Below are positions 14,633-15,212 of a DNA stretch of 15,212 bases, one piece after another (positions within the stretch are counted from its first letter, which is position 1; each line of letters opens with the position of its first letter). Location: contig CAYGVT010000003.1 in assembly GCA_964353355.1 (NCBI GenBank), positions 1-15,212 on the forward strand, given 5' to 3'. The position numbers were made by a program, and so were the translations under genes. The notes beneath the pieces are model-generated. The model saw only the letters and a list, made by a program, of their open reading frames with translations. It was not told the origin of the DNA and did not search any database. The stretch is from CAYGVT01 sp964353355. GTDB lineage: Archaea > Thermoplasmatota > DTKX01 > GCA-020343715.

Positions 14633-14788
14633 GTGGGATGGTTGGCTCCGAGCATACGCCTAACGGAAGAGGGGATTAGGCTTTTGATATTAGCCCAATC
14701 CGTGAGCCCGGCATCGAAGGAGCGGATCCTTTTCGAGATGTCGGAGTTTGGTATCCTGAACGAGAGGGCTTGGATCGTGGTCGAATGA
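14633..14788 (+). CDS. Hypothetical helical protein, 51 aa (GTG start)
   Basis: The reading gives an Arg/Glu/Leu-rich helical protein including RLTEEGIRLLILAQSV and SKERILFEMSEFGIL, ending WIVVE; this resembles part of a small helix-turn-helix or winged-helix domain, but I cannot assign a family. There is no in-frame ATG near the 5' end; GTG 14633 fits the TATA box at 14600-14607, and TTG 14642 is an alternative. Its stop overlaps the next start as ATGA (14785-14788), which is good evidence that the frame is translated. A minus-strand frame across the same bases (14602-14796) is judged a shadow. Confidence 0.5.
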   Translation: MGWLAPSIRLTEEGIRLLILAQSVSPASKERILFEMSEFGILNERAWIVVE

Positions 14789-15045
14789 AAGACCAACTAA
14801 ACGGAGATGGTCATTTGACCACGGCATTTACGGTTTTATCGGGTTTAGTAAATGCCAGGCCCCCAACAATGGCGACGCATGACCAGGTAATTGGTTGTCT
14901 CATTCGACGCACAACGCCAATTCGAAAATTGAAATTTCGAGGGTCCCGAGTAATCGTTGAATTTGATATTGAAGATTTATTGAAATCGACGGCGGAACAA
15001 CATCGCATCGAGGGACGCCCCGGTTTACTCGAGGAATTCTGGTGA
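14785..15045 (+). CDS. Hypothetical protein, 86 aa
   Basis: Begins MKDQLNGDGHLTTAF at an ATG overlapping the previous stop by ATGA, which suggests coupled translation; the in-frame TTG at 14770 is less likely. Visible layout: a helix (TAFTVLSGLVN), a linker, a basic helix-strand region (VIGCLIRRTTPIRKLKF), a strand RVIVEFD, then an acidic helix to the end (LLEEFW). No known motif or metal site. The stop lies within GGTGA, which serves as ribosome binding site for the next ORF. Function unknown; size and packing match the rest of the island. Confidence 0.55.
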   Translation: MKDQLNGDGHLTTAFTVLSGLVNARPPTMATHDQVIGCLIRRTTPIRKLKFRGSRVIVEFDIEDLLKSTAEQHRIEGRPGLLEEFW

Positions 15046-15051
15046 ATCAAT

Positions 15052-15210
15052 ATGGAGAACCGAGAAATGTGGAAGGCTCTGGGAATTGAGAGAAAAAAGT
15101 TTCTGAAATTTCTAGAGCTCTTCGCTGCCGAGGATGCCGAGGTAGGATTAGAGCACGTTGAAGATTGGATTGCGATTTATCGAGAGGCAAAAGACCTATT
15201 GAAAGACTAG
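15052..15210 (+). CDS. Hypothetical acidic helical protein, 52 aa
   Basis: Starts MENREMWKALGIERKKF and ends YREAKDLLKD, rich in Glu, Lys and Leu, probably two amphipathic helices joined around AAEDAEVG. GGTGA (15041-15045) lies 6 nt before the ATG and contains the stop of the upstream ORF. No family recognised. The frame ends 2 nt before the window edge, so what follows is not visible. Confidence 0.5.
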   Translation: MENREMWKALGIERKKFLKFLELFAAEDAEVGLEHVEDWIAIYREAKDLLKD

Positions 15211-15212
15211 AA

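Larger units (their letters stand above)
12690..15212. mobile_element. AT-rich accessory island, probable integrated element edge (continues past the window)
   Basis: Base composition drops abruptly after the cupin stop (18 G/C of 60 in the line at 12721, against 41 of 60 in the line at 4321). Genes change from normal size to 43-170 residues, densely overlapping. Products are zinc-ribbon mini-proteins, a one-helix membrane protein, an AbrB-like protein and a ribbon-helix-helix protein, a mix typical of archaeal viruses and plasmids. No integrase, replication gene, tRNA or flanking direct repeat is visible, so the left border is judged only by composition and gene style. Confidence 0.5.

Noticed and set aside
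14602..14796. 64-codon minus-strand frame
   Set aside because: The opposite frame (14633-14788) is better: helical composition, ATGA coupling to the next ORF and a fitting TATA distance. The minus frame has no start signal or coupled neighbour.

Overview
The window reads as archaeal, most likely a high-GC member of the Thermoplasmatota (Euryarchaeota). Reasons: a class II photolyase of the Methanosarcina type, TATA/BRE promoters of the CGAAA-TTTAT kind, short leaders with GGAGGT Shine-Dalgarno sites, and a giant secreted beta-helix/PKD protein of a type common in that phylum. The order or genus cannot be fixed from sequence alone. No rRNA, tRNA or CRISPR array was seen.

Layout. Positions 1-976 hold the end of a phosphate-uptake operon on the + strand (3' part of pstB, then phoU). 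A class II CPD photolyase gene follows (1035-2399, +). It ends 3 nt from the stop of a convergent FGGY-family sugar kinase gene (2403-3977, -). A 345-nt gap (3978-4322) holds the kinase upstream region, a G-run-rich tract and a good TATA/BRE promoter. It leads into a 2327-residue gene (4323-11306, +), which takes up almost half the window. Its product has a signal peptide, about 1100 residues of right-handed beta-helix repeats, three PKD-like and about three cadherin/Ig-like domains, one membrane helix, and a cytosolic tail of about 520 residues. The tail resembles a roadblock/longin domain followed by an adaptor-appendage-like sandwich and platform. Next come a GNAT acetyltransferase (11356-12123, -) and a divergent small cupin (12322-12672, +), each with its own promoter.

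From about 12690 to the end of the window the composition changes sharply. Hand counts: 41 G/C of 60 in the line at 4321, 18 of 60 in the line at 12721. Genes become very small and tightly packed. 12811-14191 is a run of six overlapping or abutting ORFs: two zinc-ribbon mini-proteins, a 43-aa single-pass membrane protein, a third zinc-binding mini-protein, a Cys/Arg-rich protein and an AbrB-like DNA-binding protein. An inverted repeat follows. Then comes a divergent pair, a ribbon-helix-helix protein (14403-14576, -) and a +strand chain of three small ORFs (14633-15210). The pair seems to share one symmetric TATA box, at the right distance for leaderless initiation both ways. I interpret this region as the edge of an integrated virus- or plasmid-like element. 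No integrase, att site or tRNA is visible, so that remains an inference.

How the genes work together: pstB and phoU belong to phosphate transport and its control. Photolyase, kinase, acetyltransferase and cupin are unrelated housekeeping or accessory functions. The giant protein is probably a glycosylated surface adhesin or receptor with a cytosolic regulatory tail. The AT-rich block looks like a self-contained regulatory or accessory cassette.
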